Source of the DNA: Brachionus koreanus
Lineage: Eukaryota; Rotifera; Eurotatoria; Ploima; Brachionidae
NCBI GenBank assembly: GCA_016987375.1
Contig: PJRA01000417.1
Location: 5,434-39,892 of the forward strand
Length of the DNA: 34,459 nucleotides
Reading direction: 5' to 3'
The notes below the pieces were generated by a model. The model did not search any database and was not told where the DNA came from. It saw only the letters and a program-made list of their open reading frames with translations. Position numbers and translations under genes: made by a program. Of the stretch, positions 1 through 9,529 are shown in pieces (positions within the stretch are counted from its first letter, which is position 1; every line of letters begins with the position of its first letter).

Positions 1-990
1 CATCATTCGCAGACTTTGACTTTAAGTGCAACTAAGTATATTGCAGTTTGTTGCACTTATAGAACTAATTATAAGCCTTCAGAAAAAAGTTATTAGATAT
101 TTTAGCATTTTTTTTGTTCTAATTGTTTAATTTGTACCAAATTTCACAAAACTTAGTAATACGAGCCTTCCTTTCAGAGAAAGAAAGGGCCAAATAGACC
201 AGCTTCAGTATCCTTGATTAGATTAATATTTATTATTTTTTTGAAGGATTTTGACTTGTCTCAATATAATCTAAAATAATGTGTTTTTGACACTTGACAA
301 AGTTTTTTTTCGCATCCTTCATTTTGGAATTACCAGAAAGAATAGAAATCTCAGATTCAACAAATTCTATTTAATTTAATACCAATGATTCTACATATTA
401 TAAATTCAGAGCCATTGAGTCAATGCATTAAGAGCAAAAGATTGCGATGACTTGTACATATGCTTAGAATGAAAGAAAAAAGGATACCAAAAAAGCCCTT
501 TCAATGGACACCCCAAGGGCGACAAACGATTCTATACTTGATTTAATGCTTTGAAGAATTTCAAAATTTAAGCATATGCATTTTCCCAGTTATTAAAATT
601 CAAAAATAATAATATTATATTAAAATAGAAGATAAAATTTTTTATTTTCAGATGAGATTTTTTTAATTTTATTCTTATTTTAAATCTTGATGTAATATTT
701 TTTATTGCGGTCTCTTTTCTTTTTTCTACAGTCATATTTTTTTGCTCTAATTTGAATTCAAATGCTTCAATTAATAAACTTGAATAATTAAATTTTGTTT
801 AAATTTATTTTTTTTTTTATATAGTGATCTAAATTAAAACAAAAATTCGGGACAATTTTAGATTAAATTTTATCTTATCTAAGAATTTTAATATTTAGAT
901 TAAAAAAAATTTTTATGATTTATCTCTCTTGCGTTATAATGTTAAAAAAAAAGGCATAAAAGGTAGAAAAATTTTTTCATTTAGCAAAAA
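1..990. other. AT-rich upstream region, no gene seen
   Basis: No reading frame with protein-like composition and no exon with acceptor, donor and conserved motif was recognised here. The stretch is dominated by A/T runs; one less AT-rich patch at about 500-540 has no recognisable content. It probably includes the promoter and 5' UTR of the gene starting at 991. Confidence 0.5.
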
Positions 991-1539
991 ATGAATAAAC
1001 TAGTTCGCTTGAATAAGTTTGGCTCAGTTAGCTTCACAGTCAAAAGTTTTCACTCTGTGTCAAGCAGGCACATGTATTTAGAAAAAATTGTCAAAAGGAT
1101 TATTTTAGAGTTCAAAAATAATGATAGGATATTTTTGACAGATGACATAAAAAATGTATTCCGACAATTTTATCAAGTAAAACATATAAATATAAATTTG
1201 TCGGATAAAAGTCTGCATCTTTGTAGTGAAATAGACAACTTTGATTTATGTGTGTTAAAAATGTCAGAATTAAAGACTGCAATTGGATTTAGACGCTCAA
1301 GAACCAATAACTTAATCTTAATAAATGACGAAATTTTAGACTCATCTCAAGTGTTGCAAGTTGCTGCTCAGACAATTCCAAAATTAATAATAGATAACAA
1401 TTTCGTATTCAAATATGAGCCAATTTTGAATAGATTAAGACAAGTGGAAAATTTTGAATCACACTTAGATTCTAATTACAAACTAATGGATTCTATTGTT
1501 TCCAAAAATGCTAAAAACTTGCTTCAAGAATGTTTTTAG
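991..1539 (+). CDS. Unrecognised 182-residue protein, possible mitochondrial presequence
   Basis: I do not recognise the family. The frame runs uninterrupted for 182 codons, far longer than expected by chance at this AT content, and its residue mix is protein-like. The first ~30 residues are rich in Lys, Arg, Ser and Val/Phe with no acidic residue, typical of a mitochondrial targeting peptide. The remainder is soluble, with alternating hydrophobic and charged residues and no clear membrane segment. Two Cys lie near residues 78 and 87 and one at the penultimate position. The ATG follows an A-rich leader and is the first in frame. A possible polyadenylation signal lies about 110 bases after the stop. 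The gene looks intronless and precedes a glycosyltransferase on the same strand. A mitochondrial role is inferred from composition only. Confidence 0.6.
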   Translation: MNKLVRLNKFGSVSFTVKSFHSVSSRHMYLEKIVKRIILEFKNNDRIFLTDDIKNVFRQFYQVKHININLSDKSLHLCSEIDNFDLCVLKMSELKTAIGFRRSRTNNLILINDEILDSSQVLQVAAQTIPKLIIDNNFVFKYEPILNRLRQVENFESHLDSNYKLMDSIVSKNAKNLLQECF

Positions 1540-1649
1540 TCATTTTATCTCAAAGTATTTTTTATTTCATATTTTTTTTTATCAGTTTTTAAAAATTCAA
1601 TAATTTTTTTTAAATTTTCATTTTTTTATATTTTTTTGTTAAAATAATG

Positions 1650-1655
1650 AATAAA
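1650..1655 (+). terminator. Candidate polyadenylation signal AATAAA for the 182-residue gene
   Basis: AATAAA lies about 110 bases past the stop codon of the preceding gene. In DNA this AT-rich the hexamer is common, so only its position supports it. Confidence 0.35.
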
Positions 1656-1942
1656 ATCATCAATACATAATTTATGTGATAAATTTATTACCATAGTAAT
1701 TCTGATAAGAGGAAACATCAAAACGAAATTCGAAAAATGAGAAAGTTAGTATGCCAAATTTAGACAAATGTTGCAAAAAATTTCCTTTCCAAAATATTTA
1801 GGTTACTAACAAAAAAAAATATTTTTCAATATGATCCAAGTCTTAGAAAATTATGCTAGAAAAAATAAAAAAAAATTTCAATTATATTTTAAATCTACCT
1901 TCTATAATTTTAGAAATTTTAAATTAGTCAAGAATTTAATAT

Positions 1943-3441
1943 GTGAAAATGGCAAGTATTTATTTTAGGAAAAAATTAAAACTTAAATTTTTTGTCATAA
2001 TTTTATTAACTCTGATATTAATAAACCTTTTGATAACCGACAGACGAAAATCTGAAGAAATTGTTTTTAAAAAAAATGAACAAGTGCTTAGAATATTTGA
2101 GAACGCTATTTCTAGGCCTTTATATGACATTGACTGTGATGCAATTTTTGAAATGAACACAAACGAAATTCAAAAATCAAAGAAATTATTGTCAACTCTA
2201 AGAAACTCAAAAGGTAAAATTAATCTGCTAAATGATCAAAACTACATTTTTGACAAAAAATTTTGTTCGATTTTCAAAAAATTACGAAGATATGATCGTT
2301 TTGATTTGGACAAGCAAAATTTTACATCTATTGCCTATTCAATAGTTACACACCAAGACACAGAACAATTGGAAAGACTTCTTCGTCTAATTTATCATCC
2401 AAATAATATTTACTGCATACACGTTGATTCAAAATCAAGTTCTCTATTTAAAGACTCGATTAAATCGATTGCAGATTGTTTTGACAATGTTTTCATTGTT
2501 TCAAAACAAGAAAATGTTTTTTATGCAAGCTTTGAAAGACTTCAAGCAGATCTCAATTGTTTGAGTGATTTATTTAATTTGCAAAAATTAATAAATAATC
2601 ACGAAAATTTTATTAATAAACGTTTTGTCTCATGGAAATATTTTATGAATTTTGCAAGCACTGAACTTCCTCTCAGAACATATAGAGAAATGGACAAAAT
2701 TTTAAGAATATATAATGGTTCGAATGAAATAGAAATAATAAAAAAATTTAGTTTGAATAGAATTATGAAAAAATGGGTCGTTAAAAATAATAAATTATAT
2801 CCAACAAATGAAAAAAAAGCTGATCCACCTCACAAATTTAAGGTAGTTAAAGGCTATGCATTTGTAGTTTTAAGTCGTAAATTTGCTCATTATTCTTTAT
2901 ACGATCCTAAAGTAAAAGACCTGTTAGAGTGGTCTAAAGATACATGGAGTCCTGATGAATGGTATTTGATAAATATTTTAGTTTTGTTTTTTTTTTTTTT
3001 CTAAATTAAAATTATTTTCTAGGTACTGGTCTACTCTTCAGTTTAATACCCAAAATAATCCTAATAATAGTTTTAAAGGTAAATTAATTTCAAAAAAGTA
3101 TTTTTTTATTTTGATTGTCTTTTATTTTTTAACATTTAGACAAAGAAACAAGTGAGAGAATAGAAACAATATCGAGATTTGCTGGATGGGGAGGAGAATA
3201 TAAATGCAAAGGCAAATGGCGACATGGTGTTTGTATTTTCTCAATAGAAGATCTGCCAGAAATGATAAATAGACATCATTTTGTTGTTAATAAATTTTTG
3301 CTCGATTTTGATCCTGTTTCTTATCAATGTATGGAAAAATGGTATCTTGACAGAGAAAAAATTAGTTTACCGTTAAACATGTTTTTTTATTGCAATTTTT
3401 TAAGCGATCATTTGAAAAATTTGAATTGCCTTAATTTTTAA
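1943..3441 (+). CDS. GT14 glycosyltransferase, core-2/I-branching beta-1,6-GlcNAc-transferase (GCNT) family
   Basis: Exons 1943-2961, 3023-3078 and 3140-3441 join in phase to give 458 residues, close to the usual 400-450 for GCNT enzymes. These Golgi type II membrane proteins add beta-1,6-GlcNAc branches to O-glycans or poly-LacNAc. A short N-terminal tail is followed by a hydrophobic anchor at about residues 13-30. The catalytic domain starts near residue 130 (AYSIVTHQDTEQLERLLRLI, then YCIHVD) and holds the family blocks FYASFERLQADLNCL, WKYFMNFASTELPLRT and TWSPDEWYW. The acidic residue of the SPDE block is the proposed catalytic base in the family. The last exon contains HGVCIF and HHFVVNKFLLDFDPVSYQC, matching the GCNT C-terminus with its conserved Cys. 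Exon 1 alone would read on into a poly-F tail, which is the intron. Donor and acceptor pairs are GT...AG. ATG at 1949 is an alternative start. Exact acceptor specificity cannot be told. Confidence 0.93.
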
Positions 3442-3490
3442 TTCTATTAGTACAAATTATTTTAAATGATTGATTTTATTTTTTTTGAAA

Positions 3491-3496
3491 AATAAA
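3491..3496 (+). terminator. Candidate polyadenylation signal AATAAA for the GCNT-family gene
   Basis: AATAAA 50 bases after the stop codon, in a T-rich context, and about 225 bases before the next gene's start. Confidence 0.45.
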
Positions 3497-3721
3497 ATTT
3501 TATCTTATTATTTTTTATACTGTTTATTTATCAAATTTAATTTTTTATTTAATTAATACTAATTCCAATGATCTTATTTACTTGTAAAAAAAACAAAATA
3601 AAATGTTATGTATGTTCTAATGAGGCTTATTAGATATTAAAATTCATAATTTTCAAATTTTTTTATTTGAATTTTAAAGCGCTTTTACAATAAATTTGCT
3701 CTTAATCAAATAAAGAATCAA

Positions 3722-6080
3722 ATGGATGAAATACCTTCATTTAAAATATTTACCGACCCCTCTTGGCGCAGAATAATAAGTCAATCTAGAGGTATCTAAT
3801 TATTTATATCAAATATATGAGGTATCAATAATTATTTATATGAAATAATTATTCTTTTTCTCAGAGGTATTTAACGATTTGCATCAAAATTTGGAAGCAA
3901 ATTCCCAATCAGAGATCATAAAAACGGAAACAGTGAATCTAAGCGATCAGTAGGAAAATTAATAAAATTAATTTTTAGTTTATAATTTTTTTCAAGATGT
4001 CTTGATGCTAATCAAAAATACATAGATGTTATTGAAAATGAACTAGGCATCATGAATGCTGATAATGAGAACAAGGAAAAATTACAAGTTATGCTTCAAG
4101 TGTGGAAGCTGTGCCAAATAATTTTCATAAAATCATCTCCATGTAAAATTAAAGAAAAAAAATTATTATTTTGGAACCAAAAAATTTAAATTTCAGCTGG
4201 TACCTTATTGACTGATTTACAAGAATGGTATCAGACCACAAATAACATAGATCCAATGGTCCAGGCCATATTCTCATCAAATAGTGAAAATACAGAAAAA
4301 TTACACTTGGACGATAAATATTGGATTTGTGTACTCTTAAAATTAATTTAATAAATTAAAAAGAAAATAAATTGATTTGATTTTTTTTAAAGATTTTATT
4401 AGCTGTTGCTCAGGGAAGAATAGATACTGGCAGACATTTACTTTCTTTTTATCCAATCGATAAGGCACCAGTTGTCAGAACCATCAACGAACTGCTTCAC
4501 ACAATGCCCAATTTATCTGTAATTATATAAACTAAATGTTAAAGACAAACCTTATTAATTTTATGTATTTAATATTTGCTAGACCCATAGTCATTTAAGT
4601 TTGTTTGAATTCAAAGCCAAATGGGAATATTGGCAAAAAAAGTGTGTTCAAGTGTTAACTAGTGAGAATTTTGAAGGAGATGAAAATGGCGGAATGCAAA
4701 CAATATGCAAGGTAGCTCGCTAAAAAGCAAAGCTAAATTAATATAATGACTTAAATATTTTAAAGCTTTTGTGTGCAGATGAGAGCACTTTTTTGAGCCT
4801 TAAGCCCATGTTCAACAATTGGTATTACATGTTGATATCGTACATGTCCTATGCAAATCCAACATTTAACATAAGCGATCTTCACATGAGCATAGAATCA
4901 GGACCTTTCATGAAAGAATTTGAGAACGAACTGGATGAATTCGATGCCATTATTTTAAAAATATTTGAGTTCGATGTAGATGTCATTGTGAACGAATGCG
5001 TTAAGCTTTTTTCCAACAATTTTTTTAGTGCACATTTTCTGAACATTTTGCATCTGACTGGCAAATTGCAGCTCAAAAGCGAAATTGATTTCGGCAGTGC
5101 CTTCCGAGAAGAAAACCGATTGCCCATTCAGGAACAACATCTAATTGAGTATTCTCTTCAACTGTTGTCGGCAGCATGGTCACCTTCGCTGCTGTCGCTG
5201 AACCAAACAGCTTTTGATTATTTGCTAAAATGTCAAATGGATGAGACGGGCATAGACCTAATCGAGACCTACTTAGAAAGGATACCGCTCACAGAAATCA
5301 GTCAGAGCGAAGCTAATAAAATTTTCTACATTGCTTTTCAGTATGGTTTGCATGATCTCGCCTTTTCTATTGGTAGAGTGATGCAAATGAGAGCGCTCAA
5401 GGGCCGTCAATACGGCGATGCTCTCACCTGGAATGCAAAAATCAAGGACTGCTCATTCGGCAACATTCTAGCAGACAAAATAATGGAGGAATTTTTTCAA
5501 AGCAATGACCTCAAGCTTCTGGACTTAACCGAAAGTCTAGTCAAAGAAATAATTTACAGTGATAGATTAATATTTTTAAGTAAATTAAAATTTGAGCAAA
5601 AAGATTTTTTAATTTCTAAAAATTTTTTTTTTTCAAGATAAATATAGAGAATTTTATAGACTAGCCTATTTAAGCTCAAAGCCCGAACGGACTGAGAATT
5701 TAAAGCAAGCAATTGACTTGCTAGTACAACTACTTCAAGTACCCAATTTGATTCCGTTCAAGTTCAAAAAGCTGGTTTTTTTCCAGCTACACGATCTTAT
5801 AGATCAGGCAAGTAAATTTTAGAATAAAATTTTTGTTTTTTTTAAATTTTTTTTCTATCTTTAGAATGTATTTAACGAGGATCAATTGTTTAATGTGCTC
5901 AAATCAATTCAATTATATGAGAATAGGCGTCGTTTTTTGGCAATTAGACCAACTTCTGGCGAAGTGCATGAGTGTAGTTTGGAGGACGAAAATTCAGAGG
6001 AGAACAAATGGAAAAGCCTGTTCGAAAAGCTGAGTAGTAAAATAGCTGAAAATTTTGTTCAAAATAAAATTGAATTCTAA
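3722..6080 (+). CDS. NUP85: Nucleoporin Nup85 (Y-complex / Nup107-160 scaffold)
   Basis: Nine exons join in phase: 3722-3791, 3865-3949, 3997-4142, 4197-4330, 4393-4518, 4583-4711, 4766-5579, 5638-5807, 5865-6080 (629 residues; vertebrate Nup85 is about 656). Nup85 is an alpha-helical scaffold subunit of the nuclear pore Y-complex that pairs with Seh1. Family blocks are collinear along the whole protein: VWKLCQIIF, AVAQGRIDTGRHLL, ELLHTMPNLS, FNNWYYMLISYMSYANPTF, IFEFDVDVIVNEC, FGSAFREE, IERIPL-type YLERIPLTE, RQYGDALTWNAKIKD, and SDRLIFLNKYREFYRLAY at the exon 7/8 junction, matching vertebrate SDRLTFLGKYREFHRMY. The eighth intron starts with GC rather than GT (CAG|GCAAGT at 5805). The ATG used is the first in the exon, but the frame is open upstream to an AG at 3678-3679, so the N-terminus, including the strand that completes the Seh1 propeller, may lie in an unseen exon. 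Confidence 0.95.
5808..5864 (+). other. GC-AG intron of NUP85
   Basis: The eighth intron starts GCAAGT after CAG and ends TTTAG. Only this GC donor keeps the frame: using the nearby GT at 5812 shifts the next exon to an immediate stop. The strong CAG|GCAAGT context is what known GC-AG introns use. Confidence 0.8.
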
Positions 6081-6600
6081 TAATTGAAAAATTGCTCAAA
6101 TTTAATTTCTTTCTGTTTTATTTAAAAAAAAAAATTTAATTAAATAAAATTTACTAATCAATTTTAATTTATTTTAGCTTTTTATTATTTAAATAGTAAT
6201 GATAGTAATATTCTACAATCAATTTAGAATAACTAATTTAGTTCCACTATATTTGACTTTCGGTTACACTATCAGGTACTTCCTTTTAGCATGTTACCAT
6301 TACACAATAAAGTTCATAACTATGTTTCTTTCTTCATTTATTTTCACTTGTCTATTTAAACACTCGTGCATACTTGAGATAAATTAAACGTTAGTTTAAC
6401 GATTTAAATTTTTGTTTTTTTGTTTTTAAAGAATGATACCGCATAAGCATGCAAATTCTGCTACCTCATTACTTTTAAAGCATGAAAGATTTTTTCATAG
6501 TTTTTTTTATTAGTAAATAAAACTATTAAATTTTTAAAATATGCTTCAGATTTAGTTTAACTTAGATATTTAAATATTTTAAAAAAGCATCTGATACATA
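6081..6600. other. NUP85 3' flank, no gene seen
   Basis: Contains an AATAAA at 6143-6148, a plausible NUP85 polyadenylation signal 60 bases after the stop. The 62-codon frame at 6199-6387 has a composition typical of chance frames in AT-rich DNA and was not called. Confidence 0.45.
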
Positions 6601-6624
6601 TAACGATATTTATATTAGAACGTT

Positions 6625-6985
6625 TCAATTTTGTTCTTAAACTATTTTGATTATTGTCTTTCTTTAATTATTTACTATCACAAATCTAGTACACAAAGAC
6701 TAGCTAATTTTTATTATCTTAGTTTATTTAAGCTGTTTAATTTTAAATTTTCATCTGATGATTCTGTTGTTATTAATGAATACTTAAAAAATATAAACTT
6801 TTCAGCTTTCATCAAAGAAATTTTTTAAAAATTGGGACTTTTTTCTTTCAAGGTTTTCTAATCTAAAAATCCTCCAATTTTAGCAGAGCAACTAAAAACA
6901 AATGCAGTGAGAAATTTACCATATGAATTAAGGAACAAGACTCATCTTATTGAACCAGCTTCAGAGCGAAAAGTCTTCAGTCTTT
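6625..6985 (+). pseudogene. Degraded non-LTR retrotransposon (LINE) ORF2 C-terminal fragment
   Basis: A conceptual reading with at least one stop and a frame change gives FDYCLSLIIYYHKSS, then KLFNFKFSSDDSVVINEYLK, then GLFSFKVF, then NPPILAEQLKTNAVRNLPYELRNKT (shown in pieces at about 6640-6940). This series (a D-Y-C near the reverse-transcriptase end, the PPIL..QL block and the NLPYELRN block) is the typical C-terminal region after the reverse transcriptase in animal LINE ORF2 proteins. No start, no RT core and no intact frame remain, so this is a dead 5'-truncated copy. Clade is not determined. It abuts a second LINE remnant at about 6985. Confidence 0.5.
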
Positions 6986-7029
6986 TTAAACTAGTGTTGG
7001 ACGCTTATGTTTACATTTTATTCATTATA

Positions 7030-7052
7030 CAGTAAAGTACGGTTATAACGAA
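7030..7052 (+). repeat. Left terminal inverted repeat of the Tigger-like element
   Basis: 23 bases that are the exact reverse complement of 7996-8018. Begins CAGTAAAG and ends TATAACGAA. Confidence 0.9.
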
Positions 7053-7326
7053 CACGGATATAACGAAAATTCGTTTATAACGAAAAATAAAACACTGTTG
7101 TTCAGAACAATAATACTTTTACATTTTCTTACGGTTATAACGAAGCATTTTTTGATAATTTTCAATGAAATTTTATTCGCTTATAACGAAAATATTAAAA
7201 AATACATTTGAGAAATATTGGTTTCTTAATTTTTAATAATACAAATCAGCAAATAAGTATGAATTTTCTTGAATACCGAAATCTTAAAACTAATCCCTAC
7301 TTAATGATCAATTAATATTTTGAAAA

Positions 7327-7850
7327 ATGGTTAAATGTACATCGATTGAAAACTGTTTTTTAAAAGCAGGTTTCAAAAATAAGGAATATATTGATACCAA
7401 TTTCGAGTCAAAAAAATGCGAAGATGAAGTAAAAGTGGAAATAGAAAAATTATGGAAGCATTTTCAACAATTTCGATTTATTCCAACGGACGTTTCTTTT
7501 CAAGATTATGTTGAAATTGATAATCAATTAGCTGTATATCAAGAAAAAACCGACGAAGAAATAATTAATATGATTAAAAAACAAGATGAAAGTTCAAGTC
7601 AAACTGTTTGCGACTTAAGCGATGATGAGAACCAGCAAGAAAATGATGAAGATGAACACGATGAGGAAATGACAAATCAACAAGCTTTAAAAATGATTAA
7701 TCAAATAAAATAAGGAATCAAATAAGGAAGCATCTTTCAAAATCAAAACATAATTTTGAGTCATCAATTGATAGCTTGGGTTCAATTGAGAATGAAATCT
7801 TGGGTCTAATGGTTAAACAAAAAACCATCTCCGATTATTTTAAAAAATAA
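7327..7850 (+). pseudogene. C-terminal tail of a Tigger/pogo transposase, frame broken, with PCNA-binding motif
   Basis: The first 128 codons (7327-7713) begin with SIENCFLKAGF, the block that follows the DDE catalytic domain in Tigger/pogo transposases, continue through DYVEIDNQLAVYQEKTDEEII and an acidic Asp/Glu stretch, and reach KMINQIK before a stop. The frame resumes after a duplicated AATCAAATA segment (7699-7715 and 7716-7727) and runs to 7850, ending QKTISDYFKK. That ending fits the PCNA-interacting peptide consensus (Q, two residues, aliphatic, two residues, two aromatics); a PCNA-binding motif near the C-terminus is known for Drosophila pogo transposase. The DNA-binding and catalytic parts are deleted. 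No start codon can be assigned; 7327 is simply the first ATG in frame. Confidence 0.75.
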
Positions 7851-7995
7851 AATATAATTTTTTTTCATATTTATCATTATTATTTCTTTTTTAAAAGGTT
7901 TTAATTAAATAAAAACTTAAAAAAAAATTTTTTTGTCTTATTCGGATGTAACTAAGTTCGGTTATAACGAACCGTTTTTTGACTTCCCCAGCGAC

Positions 7996-8018
7996 TTCGT
8001 TATAACCGTACTTTACTG
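7996..8018 (-). repeat. Right terminal inverted repeat of the Tigger-like element
   Basis: Exact reverse complement of 7030-7052, ending CTTTACTG. Followed by TG and then the TA target copy. Confidence 0.9.
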
Positions 8019-8542
8019 TGTACATAAATGATTTACTCGAAAGTATCCACAACAACTCGAAAGCGTAAGCTGATGACAACAATATTATAACCAACATAGT
8101 AGATACTTCTTCAATTTACAAGTTACAACTCGACAATGTTAACAACATTAAACTTCTGTACACTTCAATGGTCAAGCCTCACTTAGAATTCAACATAATG
8201 TCTTAGTGTCCTTACCTAAAAAAAGATATCGAAATGATAAAAAAGATTCAACGGAGGGCTACTAATTTAGATCCAAATTTAAAGCACATGACTTACTCGA
8301 CACGTTTAGCTAAATTCGGCCTGACGGACCTAACTACCAGAAGATTGAGAGGGGATCTGATCCAGATGTTCAAGTTAATAAAAAAAACTGAGTTAGTTGA
8401 GTTTAAAAAAGGGTTAATCTTTGGTCAAAATGGTCAAGTATACGATTTAAGAAGGCATTCATTCGACTCTACTCTTTTAAGTCGAAACTAGATGCATGGC
8501 TTGTGAAAAAAGAAGCGACTGGTATTGCTCATTAGAGCTCTG

Positions 8543-8590
8543 CTCGGGCATCTTTCCGAGTCGCAGTTCAACTTAGTACTACTACTACTA
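8543..8590 (+). repeat. LINE 3' end: short hairpin and ACT microsatellite tail
   Basis: CTCGG at 8543-8547 pairs with CCGAG at 8556-8560 around an 8-base loop, followed by an ACT repeat to about 8590. A 3' hairpin plus short tandem repeat tail is typical of CR1/Jockey-like LINEs and marks the downstream end of the insertion. Confidence 0.5.
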
Positions 8591-8594
8591 AATA

Positions 8595-9464
8595 ATCTTT
8601 GAAAAATATTTTCTAAACTTATTGATGAGATCGATTTTAAAATTTAAAAGTTAAAAATAATTGTTTGTGTAATATATTTTGAATCTATTTCAAAAGTATT
8701 GGTTAACTAGCATTTAGTATTAAATTTAAAAATGAAATTCAAATATCAAATTCCAAATAAGTAATTAAACTAAAATATTTTTTTTACTACTAATATTTTT
8801 GAAATTAAAAGCTTAAAAATAAACCTAACAAATAATGAGCTAATAGATTAAAAATCTAAAAATTGATCTTATTAAAAGTTTGAAAAAATGTTTTTCAAAA
8901 ATTATTTATTTCTTAAATTTACATAGCATGTTTACCGTGTTACATTAAAATTATTTAAAATATATAATATTTCAATCTTATAAAGATGAGAGATATTTTT
9001 GTAAATTGCAATCATTAGCTTAGATTAAAACAAAAAGGAAAACAATCGCTTAAGATGGGCAAGTTCTCTAATATTGTTTAAAAATTCAGTACAATGACGT
9101 TTTTCTTTTTTTTTTCTTTAACCAACTTAAAAAAAAGTTTTGCAAAGGTCCCCAAATGGCCGCCAACCAACAATATATTTAGAAAACATAGAACTGATAA
9201 TGTATTTTAAAAATCGTATAAAATCTTCAGACTTTTGTTTTAAAATCATAAATAATATTTTTTTAAGCATTTCTTCATATAATTATGAAAAAATATTTAT
9301 ATTTTATGTTTTTTTAGTATGCTTTTTTTTAAATAAATTAATAAAAAAAATTTTCTTTTTAATTTTGAATATTTAGATTAAATAGTTTCGGATCAGATTA
9401 AAGGATCAAATTAATAAATAGAATTTAAAAAATCAAGTTAAAAAAGGCCAAAAAAAATTATTAG
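8595..9464. other. AT-rich intergenic region, no gene seen
   Basis: Nothing recognisable on either strand apart from a small less AT-rich patch near 9145-9170. The 78-codon plus-strand frame at 9140-9376 is mostly Phe/Ile/Asn/Lys as expected by chance and was not called. Confidence 0.4.
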
Positions 9465-9470
9465 TTTATT
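9465..9470 (-). terminator. Candidate polyadenylation signal for the CRIB gene
   Basis: AATAAA on the minus strand, 60 bases downstream of the stop codon of the 66-residue CRIB gene. Confidence 0.45.
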
Positions 9471-9529
9471 AAAAAAAAATCTCCAGCATAAAAAATTTAC
9501 AGCGAACTTTTGTTTAATGTTACTACGCA

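Larger units (their letters stand above)
7030..8020 (+). mobile_element. Tigger/pogo-like (Tc1/mariner superfamily) DNA element, internally deleted
   Basis: Perfect 23-bp terminal inverted repeats lie at 7030-7052 and 7996-8018, starting CAGTAAAGTACGG and ending in the TATAACGAA motif, the style of Tigger termini. TA is the target: TA at 7028-7029 and TA at 8021-8022 flank the element, and excising one copy restores the LINE reading LYINDL, so the insertion is confirmed by the disrupted host sequence. The motif TTATAACGAA recurs inside both ends. Only the C-terminal part of a transposase remains inside; the helix-turn-helix and DDE regions are absent, so the copy cannot be autonomous. Two extra bases (TG) lie between the right repeat and the TA. 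Confidence 0.85.
6986..8594 (+). pseudogene. LINE reverse-transcriptase remnant (Jockey/CR1-like), split by a Tigger element
   Basis: The frame around the insertion reads F-Y-S-L-Y-I-N-D-L-L-E-S across 7029/8021 once the DNA element is removed, the classic LYINDL block before the RT active site. It continues NNSKA*ADDNNIIT: the tyrosine of the YADD catalytic box is now a TAA stop (8066-8068). Downstream in the same frame come MVKPHLEFNIMS*CPYLKKD (stop at 8204-8206 where a Trp is expected), IEMIKKIQRRATNL, and LAKFGLTDLTTRRLRGDLIQ, the standard end of this RT type. About 80 residues between the ADD box and MVKPHLE are missing. After 8460 a frame change leads to KSKLDAWLVKKEATGIAH and a stop. 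The 3' end carries a small hairpin and an ACT-repeat tail. Inactive. Confidence 0.7.

Noticed and set aside
2962..3003. Glycosyltransferase ending in a poly-Phe tail
   Set aside because: The tail is the polypyrimidine-rich intron; splicing at 2961/3023 continues into the conserved GCNT C-terminus.
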